The notes: generated by a model from the letters alone, not told the origin. A stretch of DNA of 64,000 nucleotides from Chitinophagaceae bacterium (GCA_947454235.1 CANGIY010000001.1:62001-126000); one strand, 5' to 3'; positions 54,984-64,000 are shown, numbered from the stretch's first letter. Numbers and translations are program-made.

Positions 54984-55652
54984 CTATTTTATGTTTTTGC
55001 CTTGCAGCATAGGCACAAACGAGAAATCGCCCATCACTTCCTGATTGATGTTGCCTGATGCATCCTTGGTTATTTTAATCATTTTTTGTGCACCGCCATC
55101 GCCCACAGGCACCATCATTATGCCATTGGGTTTTAGTTGTTCTACCAGCTTGGGTGGTATGAATGGTGCACCTGCCGTAATAATAATTTTATCGAAAGGG
55201 GCGTATGTGGGAAGTCCTTCAAAGCCATCGCCGTAAAACCTTTTGATATTAGGGTAGCGCTTCATGACGAAGAATTTGCCTACAAAATCGAACAGTTCTT
55301 TTTGGCGCTCAATGGTAAATAACTGAATGCCCATCTCTGCCAAGATACATGCCTGGTAAGCACTACCGGTACCTATTTCCAATACCTTTTCAAATTTCTT
55401 CAGTTGCAATGCCTGAGTCATGAACGCTACCGTATATGGGTGCGAAATAGTTTGATCGGCATTAATGGGAAATGCCCTGTCTTCGTAGGCTTGTCGCTCG
55501 AATGCGGGGTCAAGGAAAAAGTGCCGTGGCACCTTGTCAATGGCAGCCAACACTTTTTCGTCAGTAATCTTTTTATTGCGCAACAACTCTATGAGTTTCA
55601 ATCTCAACCCCTTGTGCAGGTAGGTGTCCTCACGCTCAATACTCTGTAACAT
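54984..55652 (-). CDS. pcm: Protein-L-isoaspartate O-methyltransferase
   Basis: 222 residues. Contains the family blocks VPRHFFLDPAFERQAYEDRAFPI, ADQTISHPYTVAFMTQAL, the SAM-binding LEIGTGSAYQACILAEMG and the later FDKIIITAGAPFIPPKLVEQLKPNG and MMVPVGDG. It methylates isoaspartyl residues to start repair of aged proteins. It lies 27 bases before prfB and 53 bases after the arylsulfotransferase-like gene, all on one strand, and could form a single transcript. Confidence 0.95.
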   Translation of the reverse strand: MLQSIEREDTYLHKGLRLKLIELLRNKKITDEKVLAAIDKVPRHFFLDPAFERQAYEDRAFPINADQTISHPYTVAFMTQALQLKKFEKVLEIGTGSAYQACILAEMGIQLFTIERQKELFDFVGKFFVMKRYPNIKRFYGDGFEGLPTYAPFDKIIITAGAPFIPPKLVEQLKPNGIMMVPVGDGGAQKMIKITKDASGNINQEVMGDFSFVPMLQGKNIK

Positions 55653-55705
55653 CTTTAGTTTTAAGTTCTGCTAATGAGCAAATCGCTCATTTTATTATTC
55701 TGCTT

Positions 55706-56989
55706 TTAAGGTTTACCGCCAACAAACACATTATTGGCTTTGCTAGACTTGGTGAAATGTTTTTCCAATCCATACAAGCTATCAACTTTATAAGCCCTGT
55801 AGTTAAGTTGGCTCAGGAACATTTCAAATTTCTTTTTACGAGTGTTTTTATCCAGTTTCAAAACAAATTTACCCGAGCCACCAGCCACCAGATAATCATC
55901 GTTTTCTTTGAACACAGAGCCCATGAACCACGCCTGTGTATCTGGGTCAACGGTGTACCGGTGAGAAAGAATTTTACGATTTGTTTCATCAATTTGCATT
56001 TCCATAAAACGTGAAGATCTCCGTTTAATCGTATCTCCATTGTCAAGCATCATGTACGTTTTTCCACTGTCAACAAGTGTAACGTGGTGCATGCGGTAAA
56101 AATATTGGTCGTCGGTCAATGGGAAATCAGAGTTTTTGCCACCCAATCTCCAAATGATATGCCCGTCTTTTCTGTCAATTTTAATGAACTGGTTCAGGCA
56201 CCTGAACGAAACAATCAGGTTGTTGTCTTTTGGGTCAATGAACATTGAGTTTACGTGCATGAAGTCGTGAGTTACACTACTGTCAGCAAAGTTGTTTTTC
56301 TCGGTACTTACGCCATAAAACTCGGGGAACTTTGTTGCATCCCAGTGAAAAACCAGTTTACCGTCTTTTATTTCCTGAATGATGATCGCGCCTACTTTCA
56401 CATTTTTGCAAGGGTGCAGGCTATCTGGGATATTGTCAACATGTTTTTCGTAGCAGGCACAAGTAATATAGTGGTTGGTGTCAAGCAAAATAAAATCATG
56501 TGGGTCAAGGTCTTCGTGGCGGTTGGTAGTGATATCGTCGTGAGGAATCAGGTGTACGGTTTTAATGACATTAAGCCCCGTGTCGCATATAACGGCATGC
56601 CCTGCGTATAAGTGTATTTTATTGATGTGGTAGGCAGTGGTGTCGTCGACCATGTATGTGTAATAGACGTTCTTGCCTATTTTCCATTGCCTGAAACCAT
56701 AAATCGTTTGGTCAATGCGTTTTTCAAAAACAATGTTGCCCTGCATATCCATTATCATCAGCTTGCCTTCGTTTTTCACCAAAGGCTTGTATGGGGCAAG
56801 TAGTAAATATCCTTTTTCGTTGCTGTCACAAACAGTGACATTATAGGTGAATGGCAGTGGTGGGCGATGTGCCAGCCTAAGCAATTCCAGCTTTTTGTGG
56901 TAGTTATATTTTCTATAACCTTCATAGCCACCGGCTACAATAAAAAGCAGGAGGGTCGGGAGCCACCATTTGTTCATGAGTCGCTTCAT
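55706..56989 (-). CDS. Arylsulfotransferase (ASST)-like beta-propeller protein
   Basis: 427 residues. An N-terminal membrane anchor (WWLPTLLLFIVAGGYEGY) places it at the periplasmic side. The rest is a six-bladed propeller of the arylsulfotransferase superfamily: HEDLDPHDFILLDTNHYI, DFMHVNSMFIDPKDNNLIVSFR, the FIKIDRKDGHIIWRLGGKNSDF blade motif and MHHVTLVDSGKTYMMLDNG. ASST enzymes move sulfate between phenols through a histidine. The conserved histidines seen here (DPHD, MHVNS, MHHV) are suitable, but activity is not certain. The start overlaps the mutS-like stop by one base (TGATG), so translation is coupled. Confidence 0.83.
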   Translation of the reverse strand: MKRLMNKWWLPTLLLFIVAGGYEGYRKYNYHKKLELLRLAHRPPLPFTYNVTVCDSNEKGYLLLAPYKPLVKNEGKLMIMDMQGNIVFEKRIDQTIYGFRQWKIGKNVYYTYMVDDTTAYHINKIHLYAGHAVICDTGLNVIKTVHLIPHDDITTNRHEDLDPHDFILLDTNHYITCACYEKHVDNIPDSLHPCKNVKVGAIIIQEIKDGKLVFHWDATKFPEFYGVSTEKNNFADSSVTHDFMHVNSMFIDPKDNNLIVSFRCLNQFIKIDRKDGHIIWRLGGKNSDFPLTDDQYFYRMHHVTLVDSGKTYMMLDNGDTIKRRSSRFMEMQIDETNRKILSHRYTVDPDTQAWFMGSVFKENDDYLVAGGSGKFVLKLDKNTRKKKFEMFLSQLNYRAYKVDSLYGLEKHFTKSSKANNVFVGGKP

Positions 56990-58323
56990 CAGAGGTTGTT
57001 TTTGGGTTGAGTAAGTAGGTCTATTACGCCTTCTTTCTGCAAGATACGATAACCTATTCTATCGTTGGAGATACCTTTTTTCAACACATAGGTGAATTCA
57101 AACATTCCCTGTTCGCTGGAACGGATCTGGAAGTAGTAAAAACACAGCGACGGATGCGTTTCAAACTGGTGTGCTACCTCGTACAAGTGCGTTGAAAGCA
57201 CCTTTATATGGTTGTTGAATTTTATAAGCCCTTCTACTACAGCCTTGGTACATTCGTGGGCGTCGTGCACATTAGTGCCTTTAAAGAGTTCGTCCATCAG
57301 CACAAGACGTGGGCGTTTGTCCAGAATTTTCTCAACGGTATCCTTCATTCGCTTTACTTCTGCCAGAAAGTAACTTTCTCCTTTTAGTATATTGTCTTCA
57401 ACATGCATATTGGTGATAATGCCGTGAAAGAATCCGGTTTCAAAGCTTGCAGCCGGTACACCCATGCCAATATGCGCCAGTAGGGTAGCGACACCTATGC
57501 TGCGTAAATATGTCGTTTTGCCCGACATGTTGGCGCCCGTTAACACCATGAAATTGCTGGTTTCATCCATTTCCACATCGTAGGCAACAGCGTCACTCAC
57601 AAGCGGGTGATAAAGCCCTTTCACTCTGAGTTGCACTTTGTCGGTTGTGTCTATTACCGGGAATGTCCAATTTCGCTCAGTGGTGGCACGCGCCATTGAT
57701 ATCCATGCATCAAGGCGGGCATATATTTCCATGAGTCCTACAAACGTTCGTTCATTTCTAAAACGCACCTTGCGTTGCAGGTTTGCCAGTTGCCTGTAAC
57801 GGGTTTTATCGTCGATGGCTAAGATTTCTTCGATTTCAGGGGTTTCAAGGTATTCCGTGATTAATGCGAAACACTGTTGTAAGCTATCGGGTTTTTCCTC
57901 GTCTTTGCCAATTTTTGTTATCTGCCGGCAACCAATCAAAAAGTCTTTAAGGTGATTGAGGGAAAATTTCGTAAGAAAAAACTCGCGACGGTTGAAGATG
58001 CGTTGTATAAAATCAGAGCTGATCACTGCTACACCTACATTTCCGGTTGTGGCAGGTTCGGCAGAATCGAAGAATTTCTCAAGCATCAATACTGTGCCAT
58101 TTGAAATAATGGTCGGCCAATCATTGAGGTGTCGGGTGAAAAACTGTACCACTTTTTGGGTTTCCCTTAAGTCGCTGCATTTAGTAGGCGGTGTCACAAA
58201 CATTTTGCGTAGCGCTTTTCTGCCAATCGAAGTCGTGGTTTTATCAATCAGAGAAAACACATCTTCGGTTTGATTTTTCGAGAAAATTGAAAGATCGGTT
58301 AATGTGATGAAGTCAATTTGCAT
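56989..58323 (-). CDS. Short MutS-family ATPase
   Basis: 444 residues, about half the size of MutS. It has only the lever/clamp (domain III-like, SIGRKALRKMFVTPPTKCSDL) and the ATPase domain: Walker A LTGANMSGKTTYLR, the Q/ST region DNILKGESYFLAEVKRM, Walker B RLVLMDELFKGTN and the switch LSTHLYEVAHQF. No mismatch-recognition domain and no Smr nuclease are present. Such short MutS relatives are frequent in Bacteroidota and have no settled function. It is translationally coupled to the arylsulfotransferase-like gene. Confidence 0.9.
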   Translation of the reverse strand: MQIDFITLTDLSIFSKNQTEDVFSLIDKTTTSIGRKALRKMFVTPPTKCSDLRETQKVVQFFTRHLNDWPTIISNGTVLMLEKFFDSAEPATTGNVGVAVISSDFIQRIFNRREFFLTKFSLNHLKDFLIGCRQITKIGKDEEKPDSLQQCFALITEYLETPEIEEILAIDDKTRYRQLANLQRKVRFRNERTFVGLMEIYARLDAWISMARATTERNWTFPVIDTTDKVQLRVKGLYHPLVSDAVAYDVEMDETSNFMVLTGANMSGKTTYLRSIGVATLLAHIGMGVPAASFETGFFHGIITNMHVEDNILKGESYFLAEVKRMKDTVEKILDKRPRLVLMDELFKGTNVHDAHECTKAVVEGLIKFNNHIKVLSTHLYEVAHQFETHPSLCFYYFQIRSSEQGMFEFTYVLKKGISNDRIGYRILQKEGVIDLLTQPKNNL

Positions 58324-58568
58324 ATACGATCAAGAATGGAACAATGTTACAGAATAAAAGCCCAGTATAAAACCTATAAAGCCATCTTTTATTACTTGGA
58401 ATCGTAAATGGTTGGTTAATTGTCTCAATATGACAAATAATTTATTCATAATCAGTGTATTGATTGCATCGCAAAACATGTATTTTGCTAAAAATTTCAT
58501 AATTCTGTAATCACATTAGTCGTACATTTATGGTAGTGCCATAGCTGTATTTACAATAATGAAACAAC

Positions 58569-60491
58569 ATGAGGTATTTTTCTGACACCAATGCCAGATT
58601 TGAGCGTTTGCTGCAAGCGACGCTTGATATTTCAGGCTGTGAAGGCGTTTTTTTAGCGCTGGGTGGATGGTTTTATGCCGCAATTACTGATGTTGTTAGA
58701 GAGGAGTCGGTGCGTGATTTTCAGAAATTTTATCTGCTTAATCACCTGAACTTTCCGACTGAACAGAATACGTTCAAGAGTTTTCAAAGCAAAGATTTAC
58801 AATTTTACAATTCCGCAGAAACACCCGAACTGGTGTTGAATGTTTTCCCGATTTGTACTGATGATGGCACATGTGCCGGGCATTTGGTGTTGGGTGGGCA
58901 ATGCGAAAAGTCAACCTCTTCCACAGCCGCGATTTTTAATATTGGTGCCCTGATTGCCGAAACAGAAAAAATGCAGGCACGAATAACCAATTTCGAAAAA
59001 GCGGAGGAAGAAGCCAAAGGTACCGAGGTGTTAATGAATACCATATTCAACAATGCCGTTGATGCCGTGGTAATTGTTGATGAAAATAATTACATACTCC
59101 AATGGAATCCGCAGGCTGAAGTTGTTTTTGGCTGGAATGAGCCGGAAGTGATGGGGCACAGGTTGCATGAGCTTATTTTGCCACAATCAGAATGGGGAGC
59201 ATTTTGTCAATGGGTTGAGCATACCGATTATTTCACGGTGCAACCTGAATCACACACACACGAGTTTGCAGGTGTAAGGAAAAACGGCGATGAATTATAT
59301 ATCGCATTCGGTATTTCTCCTGCCCAAATCAATGGCAAGAAGTATTTTTTCTGTTTCCTGCATGATATTACCGAACGGAAGCAAGCCACTCAGTTACTCG
59401 ATAACCAAAAGAAATTCTACGAGAATATCTTAAACGCATTGCCAAGTGATATTGCAGTATTTGATACAGAGCATCGCTATCTTTTTGTGAACCCGCTAGG
59501 TATTAAAGATGCTGAATTGCGTAAGTACATTATTGGCAAAGACGATTTTGAATATTGCGAGTATCGGAACAGAGATAAATCAGTGGCTGAGTTGCGAAGG
59601 GCTATGTTCTTGCAGGTAAAGGAAACCAGAGAAGAAATAAGGTGGGAAGATACAGTTTATGACCCTCAGGGCAACCCTAAAACCAGCTTAAGAAGGATTT
59701 TCCCTGTGTTTGATGACAATGGTGATCTTTCAATGGTAATTGGTTTCGGGCTTGATATCACAGATAGAAAGCTCATGGAAGAGAAACAGGCCTTGATGCT
59801 CAAGCAGCTTTCAGTTCAGAACGGACAATTGACTGATTTCTGCAACATCGTTTCTCATAATTTGAGAGCACCGTTGGTGAACATGTCAATGTTGGTTGAC
59901 TACATTCAGGAAAGTGAGACTGAAGATGAGAAAAATGATCTCATCATGCGCCTGAATCCTGTAATTGAAAACCTACACCTCACTTTTAACGAGCTGGTTG
60001 AATCGTTGCAAGTAAAACAAAATGCTGATATTGAGCGTGAACCTATTCAGGTTGAACAGTTTTTACTTAGGGTATTGAAAGAACATGACCTTGAAATTGA
60101 GAAGTGTGGAGCAAAAGTTGAGTATGATTTTTCAAGTGCGCCAACGATTCAGTACCCTTCCAGTTATTTCTATAGCATTCTACAAAACTTAGTGAGCAAT
60201 GCGTTGAAATACCGTTCACCGGCAAGGCCACCACGGATAAAAGTGACAACCGAAGATTTGCCTAATGAAGTCATGTTGACTGTTGGAGACAATGGTTTGG
60301 GCATTGATTTGGAAAAGCATAAAGAAAATTTCTTCAAAATAGGAAAGGTTTTTCACAGGCACCCGAATGCCAAGGGATTCGGCTTGTTTATGACCAAAAC
60401 CCAGATAGAAGCTATGGATGGTACTATAAGGGTAGAAAGTACACCTGACGTAGGAACTACTTTTTTCATTACTATCCCCAAAAAGCGGTAA
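58569..60491 (+). CDS. PAS-domain sensor histidine kinase
   Basis: 640 residues and no transmembrane segment. An N-terminal GAF-like region (about 1-130) is followed by two PAS domains. The first is about 145-270 with NAVDAVVIVDENNYILQWNPQAEVVFG and the PAC end FCFLHDITERK. The second is about 280-405, NALPSDIAVFDTEHRYLFVN. Then come HisKA with its histidine in CNIVSHNLRAPLVNM near residue 435 and a HATPase_c domain (LVSNALKYRSP, DNGLGIDLEK, GFGLFMTKTQIEAM). It senses a cytoplasmic or redox/ligand signal. The gene for a single-domain response regulator starts 10 bases after it, a clear partner. Confidence 0.93.
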   Translation: MRYFSDTNARFERLLQATLDISGCEGVFLALGGWFYAAITDVVREESVRDFQKFYLLNHLNFPTEQNTFKSFQSKDLQFYNSAETPELVLNVFPICTDDGTCAGHLVLGGQCEKSTSSTAAIFNIGALIAETEKMQARITNFEKAEEEAKGTEVLMNTIFNNAVDAVVIVDENNYILQWNPQAEVVFGWNEPEVMGHRLHELILPQSEWGAFCQWVEHTDYFTVQPESHTHEFAGVRKNGDELYIAFGISPAQINGKKYFFCFLHDITERKQATQLLDNQKKFYENILNALPSDIAVFDTEHRYLFVNPLGIKDAELRKYIIGKDDFEYCEYRNRDKSVAELRRAMFLQVKETREEIRWEDTVYDPQGNPKTSLRRIFPVFDDNGDLSMVIGFGLDITDRKLMEEKQALMLKQLSVQNGQLTDFCNIVSHNLRAPLVNMSMLVDYIQESETEDEKNDLIMRLNPVIENLHLTFNELVESLQVKQNADIEREPIQVEQFLLRVLKEHDLEIEKCGAKVEYDFSSAPTIQYPSSYFYSILQNLVSNALKYRSPARPPRIKVTTEDLPNEVMLTVGDNGLGIDLEKHKENFFKIGKVFHRHPNAKGFGLFMTKTQIEAMDGTIRVESTPDVGTTFFITIPKKR

Positions 60492-60500
60492 ATTGCAGTT

Positions 60501-60893
60501 ATGAAGGTGTTTTTAGTTGACGACGATAAGCTTTTTGTTTTCTTGACAAAGAAAACGATACTTTCTACGCGTCTGGCTACCGGTATCACCGAGTTCAATG
60601 ATGGCGAGAATGCAATTGAATTCATCAAAGAACACGCTGGCAAACCGGACGAGTTGCCGGATGTCATTTTTCTGGATTTGAGCATGCCTATTATGGATGG
60701 CTGGACTTTTCTAAAAGAGTTTGAAGCTGTGAAGGATTTGATGAGCAAAAAAATCATCATCTATGTGTTTACATCTTCTATTTCACCCCACGATCTTGAA
60801 CGCGCCAAGGGTATTCCGCATGTTGCCGACTTTTTAATAAAACCGCTTGAACGTGACCAGTTTGTGCAGTTATTGAGCGATAAAGTGGCATAA
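60501..60893 (+). CDS. Single-domain response regulator (receiver only)
   Basis: 130 residues. Acidic residues D7-D9 (FLVDDDKLF), phosphorylation site D59 (VIFLDLSMPIMDGW), Thr/Ser switch (VFTSS) and the conserved lysine K114 (DFLIKPLE) are complete. There is no output domain, so it acts by protein contact or relays phosphate. It follows the PAS kinase by 10 bases. Confidence 0.93.
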   Translation: MKVFLVDDDKLFVFLTKKTILSTRLATGITEFNDGENAIEFIKEHAGKPDELPDVIFLDLSMPIMDGWTFLKEFEAVKDLMSKKIIIYVFTSSISPHDLERAKGIPHVADFLIKPLERDQFVQLLSDKVA

Positions 60894-61025
60894 CTTTTCA
60901 CAAGATAGTGCCGGGAAACCGAAGATATTAATTTGTATTTAAGATAGTGGTGAAAACCATTTTTTGGTGTTTTTACACAATATTCAAGCGTTGTTTGCGT
61001 TTAAATTCCAAACAAACCAACCTAA

Positions 61026-61202
61026 ATGCAAAAAACTTTACTTCCTAAAATGACATCGCGGGCAATACAACAAACCGGCAAAAAAACGGTGGGTCCGCAT
61101 ATAGGCAAAGAAGCCGACCTCATGCGTGAGCTTTCAAAAGACATGCTGAGCCCAAGACCTGAAGCAGTGAACAGGTTGCTGGAACTTTCAAGGACACTTT
61201 AA
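61026..61202 (+). CDS. Small hypothetical protein, 58 residues
   Basis: An open frame from ATG 61026, beginning MQKTLLPKMTSRAIQQTG and ending NRLLELSRTL. It is rich in Lys/Arg and Leu with a helical look in the second half. It stands alone, 132 bases after the response regulator and 8 bases before the convergent ruvB stop. No family is recognised, so it may be a real small protein or a chance frame. Confidence 0.4.
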   Translation: MQKTLLPKMTSRAIQQTGKKTVGPHIGKEADLMRELSKDMLSPRPEAVNRLLELSRTL

Positions 61203-61209
61203 TAATTTC

Positions 61210-62235
61210 TTATTCGAATAAAAAGCCTGTTGAGGTACTTTTCTTACGCCCGAGGTGTCGGTATGCTTTTTCAGTAGCTTCCCTGCCGCGTGGTGTACGT
61301 ACAATATAACCTTCCTGAATCAGGAATGGTTCGTACACCTCTTCAATAGTTCCGGCTTCTTCGCCCACAGCAGTAGCAATATTGTTTATGCCCGTTGGGC
61401 CGCCTTTAAACTTATCAATAAGGGTAGAAAGGATTTTATTATCCATATCATCCAGCCCGCTTTCATCGACATTGAGGGCACGTAAACCGTGTTCAACAAT
61501 ACCTAAGTCTATAACGCCATTTCCCAGTACCTGGGCAAAGTCACGCATCCTGCGCAACAAGCCATTGGCAATCCTTGGGGTGCCACGGCTTCTCTTTGCA
61601 ATTTCAAGTGCTGCATCCGATGTAATGCGCACATCCAGCACCTTTGCTGCTCTAATAAGAATCATCTGCAACACCTCGGCGGTATAGTACTCAAGCCTTG
61701 ATTTGATGCCAAATCTCGATAGTAAAGGCGATGTCAGCAAGCCGCTACGGGTTGTTGCCCCCACCAGCGTAAAGGGACTCAATGAAATTTGTACTGTACG
61801 TGCTGAAGGACCTGAATCAATCATGATATCGATTCTGAAGTCTTCCATTGCTGAATACAGGTATTCTTCCACTACGTTGCTCAACCTGTGTATTTCATCA
61901 ATAAACAGTACATCTCTTGGTTCTAAGCTGGTGAGCAAACCCGCCAGGTCGGCTGGTTTTTCAATTACCGGTCCACTTGTTTCTTTGATGTTTACGCCCA
62001 GTTCGTTAGCAACAATGCGCGATAGAGTGGTTTTACCCAAGCCGGGAGGACCATGAAACAACACGTGGTCAAGTGCCTCACCCCGCATATTGGCTGCCTT
62101 GATGAAGATTTTGATGTTTTCGACTAGCCCGGGTTGACCCGAGAAGTCGTCAATCAGTTGAGGTCTGATTTTGTTTTCAAATTCTCTTTCCTGCCTTGTG
62201 AGGTCGGTAGTTGGCCGTATGTTGTTGTTTGACAT
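61210..62235 (-). CDS. ruvB: Holliday junction branch migration helicase RuvB
   Basis: 341 residues. Complete AAA+ motor: Walker [15 protein letters not shown], Walker [12 protein letters not shown], sensor 1 LVGATTRSG, arginine finger [12 protein letters not shown], sensor 2 [15 protein letters not shown], and a winged-helix DNA domain at the end ([21 protein letters not shown]). It drives branch migration with RuvA during recombinational repair. ruvA is not adjacent. Confidence 0.97.
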   Translation of the reverse strand: MSNNNIRPTTDLTRQEREFENKIRPQLIDDFSGQPGLVENIKIFIKAANMRGEALDHVLFHGPPGLGKTTLSRIVANELGVNIKETSGPVIEKPADLAGLLTSLEPRDVLFIDEIHRLSNVVEEYLYSAMEDFRIDIMIDSGPSARTVQISLSPFTLVGATTRSGLLTSPLLSRFGIKSRLEYYTAEVLQMILIRAAKVLDVRITSDAALEIAKRSRGTPRIANGLLRRMRDFAQVLGNGVIDLGIVEHGLRALNVDESGLDDMDNKILSTLIDKFKGGPTGINNIATAVGEEAGTIEEVYEPFLIQEGYIVRTPRGREATEKAYRHLGRKKSTSTGFLFE

Positions 62236-62285
62236 TGCGTTGTACCCGGCTACAAACCTGTGGTGGTTTGTACTTCAATTTGAAT

Positions 62286-62293
62286 CAAAAATA
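62286..62293 (-). promoter_or_regulatory. -7 element for ruvB
   Basis: TATTTTTG on the minus strand, 50 bases upstream of the ATG at 62235. Confidence 0.55.
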
Positions 62294-62321
62294 AGGTTTT
62301 TCCTTTTGAAAATGGTGCAGA

Positions 62322-63734
62322 CTATTTCGCTCTGCCAATCCATTGCTCTGGGTTCAACTTGGAGCTGCCTTTTTTATCGGCTCTCCATACCTGGAATTTC
62401 ATTTGAGGTTCTCCCTCGAAATTCTCACCCACAACACCAATTGTTTGCAGGGTTTTTACGTGGTCGCCTTTTTGAACTGATGTTGAAGAAAGGTTGTTAT
62501 ACACAGTAAAGTAGTTACCATGCTCTACCATCACAATTTTCATACCCTCTACAACAATTACTGAACTTACAGTGCCTTCAAATACAGCTCTAACTGCGGC
62601 TTTTGGTGGCGTTTGAATAACAATGCCGTCCATGTCTTCTTCCACCTTAGTACCCGGAATCTGGTGCACACCAAAGTGATCGACGATAAAACCTTGTGCT
62701 ACAGGCCAGTACAATTTGCCTTTATTGCCGGCAAAATTGTTGGCAAGTTCAACATCGGTAGGTGTCATGAGCATTGGCACATCTTCTGTTGTTTTCTTAG
62801 CCTTGGTTTCACCCTTGGTGTTGGTATAAACATTCGGGTTTTTGCCACCGTTATCTGTTTTAGCAGGTTCGGTTTTGCCGTTTGTTTTTGTGTCTTTTGT
62901 TGTTTGTTGTTTTGTTGCTTCAGCTGCTCTGCGTTTTTTCTCTTCGTCTTCAGCACGTTTTCTGGCAGCCGCCATTTCTTTTTCAATAATAGCGTTAATT
63001 GCCTTGTTGATGCGGGCTGCTACTTTTTTGTTTTCTTCTGCTTTCTTAGTGAGTTCGGCTTCTTTGCCTTTCAAACTTTGAATTACGTTGTTGGTTTCAG
63101 AAACGTCTGTTTTAAGCGCATCGCTTTGTTGTTTCTGAGAATTCAATAATTGGTCTTTTTCAAGTTTTTCTTTGTTGAGGTCGCCAATCTTGTGCTCAAT
63201 TTGTACCTGAGTTTGTGTAATTTGGTCAACTTGTTGCTTGCGGTATTCCCTGAATTTCTTCAGGTACTTCATGCGTCTTACGGCATCATTAAAACTTGAT
63301 GACGAGAACAAAAACGCAAGCATATCGTAGGAGCTGCGGGTAGAGTAGGAATACCGAATGCTTTGCGCATAGCGCGTTTTCAGTATTTCTAATTTCTGCT
63401 GTAGGCTTACAACTTCTTTTGAAGATTCATTAATGGAAACATCAATGCCTTCAAGTTCATCGTTAATGTTTTTAATCAATGTTTGGCGTTGTGCCAGCTT
63501 GTATTGAAGTACTCGAAGCTGACTTACTGTAGCGTTCTTATTCTTTTTAATTTCATCGAGCTGGCGTTCAGTTTCCTGTATTGCATCCTGAATTTTTTTC
63601 TTCTCAGCTTCGAGTTGCGATTTGGTAGGCGGCGTGTAGTTGTTTGCATATTTTACACGTTCTCCGTTTTGCTGTGCTATTGCTAGTCCAACAATCATTA
63701 AGAATGCTAATATGCCTCCGATACGCTTTTGCAT
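62322..63734 (-). CDS. EnvC-like murein hydrolase activator with degenerate LytM domain
   Basis: 470 residues from the ATG at 63734. A signal peptide (IGGILAFLMIVGLAIAQ) is followed by a long coiled coil (about 35-270, many KxxLExx heptads) and a Lys/Thr/Gly-rich linker. A C-terminal LytM/M23 domain covers about 345-465. In that domain the first zinc segment is DHFGVHQIPGTKVEEDMDG and the terminal one EHGNYFTVYNNLSS. The second histidine of the usual YxHL is replaced by Asn, and LHF by MKF, so it is probably inactive, as in EnvC. It would activate cell-wall amidases at division. Confidence 0.88.
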   Translation of the reverse strand: MQKRIGGILAFLMIVGLAIAQQNGERVKYANNYTPPTKSQLEAEKKKIQDAIQETERQLDEIKKNKNATVSQLRVLQYKLAQRQTLIKNINDELEGIDVSINESSKEVVSLQQKLEILKTRYAQSIRYSYSTRSSYDMLAFLFSSSSFNDAVRRMKYLKKFREYRKQQVDQITQTQVQIEHKIGDLNKEKLEKDQLLNSQKQQSDALKTDVSETNNVIQSLKGKEAELTKKAEENKKVAARINKAINAIIEKEMAAARKRAEDEEKKRRAAEATKQQTTKDTKTNGKTEPAKTDNGGKNPNVYTNTKGETKAKKTTEDVPMLMTPTDVELANNFAGNKGKLYWPVAQGFIVDHFGVHQIPGTKVEEDMDGIVIQTPPKAAVRAVFEGTVSSVIVVEGMKIVMVEHGNYFTVYNNLSSTSVQKGDHVKTLQTIGVVGENFEGEPQMKFQVWRADKKGSSKLNPEQWIGRAK

Positions 63735-63754
63735 CAACGTTTTAGTGGTGGAAA

Positions 63755-63762
63755 CAAATATA
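63755..63762 (-). promoter_or_regulatory. -7 element for the EnvC-like gene
   Basis: TATATTTG on the minus strand, 20 bases upstream of the ATG at 63734. Confidence 0.6.
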
Positions 63763-63874
63763 CCTCAAAACCCCTGAAATGCAGAAGTATGTGGTGTTTT
63801 TGGGATAAATTTATAAAATACCAATAGCAGAAATCGTGAATCAACCGTAACAGGCTATTCGCGTATGTCTGCTT

Positions 63875-64000
63875 TTACTTAAATGCCAGTTCCTTTTCGT
63901 CGGCATCCATCATGTCTTTTAAAGTGTTCCTTGTTTGTTCATATTCCGTTACCGAAATATTGCCTTTAAGGTGTTTTACTGTGCGAGTAGCATACACTTT
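63875..64000 (-). CDS. Unknown protein, C-terminal fragment
   Basis: The last 41 codons of a gene entering from the right edge, ending TRNTLKDMMDADEKELAFK. Charged and helical. Too short to assign. It lies upstream of the EnvC-like gene on the same strand but has a separate promoter between them. Confidence 0.55.
   Translation of the reverse strand, partial: KVYATRTVKHLKGNISVTEYEQTRNTLKDMMDADEKELAFK

Noticed and set aside
1-64000. rRNA or tRNA genes
   Set aside because: Reading both strands I saw no 16S/23S-like segment and no tRNA TPsiC-arm followed by an acceptor stem. A tRNA finder would be needed to exclude a single one.

Overview
The window reads as ordinary chromosomal DNA of a Bacteroidota bacterium, most like the Chitinophagaceae/Sphingobacteriales. 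Three things point there. Secreted proteins carry type A and type B C-terminal sorting domains of the type IX secretion system (T9SS). Start codons lack Shine-Dalgarno sequences, while copies of the Bacteroidota -7 promoter element TAnnTTTG sit just upstream of many genes. Several families are typical of the phylum (OstA-like, DUF2400, DUF4886, eukaryotic-type NADP isocitrate dehydrogenase, OprP-like porin). I saw no rRNA, tRNA, CRISPR array, transposase or phage gene.

Layout. 1-3.9 kb: the end of a GMC oxidoreductase, a VioB-type ferritin-like protein and, facing them, an 806-residue fusion of an SQD1-like sugar-nucleotide enzyme with a class V PLP enzyme. 4-6.7 kb: two histidine kinases, a LuxR-type response regulator and a 50-residue membrane protein. 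6.7-15 kb: an M14 carboxypeptidase and two large T9SS surface proteins. 15-20 kb: an HCDH/enoyl-CoA hydratase fusion, a DUF2400 protein, pyrH and DUF1272. 20.2-24.3 kb: an AT-rich two-gene cassette of unknown function, then a SulP transporter bracketed by four copies of a palindromic repeat. 24.3-27 kb: a PadR regulator with a clear operator, its membrane partner, and pheS.

27-30.7 kb is the most unusual part: a lipid-type operon with a membrane fatty acid hydroxylase, a KASIII domain fused to a heme-oxygenase-like diiron oxidase, and an unknown protein. It is followed by a broken cupin_5 gene, a porin, and a second unusual operon (32.7-35.8 kb) with a MalY/PatB-like aminotransferase and an FAD monooxygenase-DsbA-winged helix fusion.

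36-64 kb is mostly housekeeping: obg-adk, msrB, icd, an isolated nuoH, a flavin reductase, an MFS transporter, OstA-like and MlaD envelope genes, an SGNH/PKD secreted protein, dxr, rseP, prfB, pcm, an arylsulfotransferase-like protein, a short MutS relative, a hybrid PAS kinase with its response regulator, ruvB and an EnvC-like activator. A second palindromic-repeat cluster lies at 45.3-46.7 kb.

The best candidates for undescribed biology are the fusion-containing operons at 27-30.7 kb and 32.7-35.8 kb, the SQD1/PLP fusion at 1.5-3.9 kb, and the AT-rich pair at 20.3-21.7 kb. All functions are read from motifs by eye; no database search was run.
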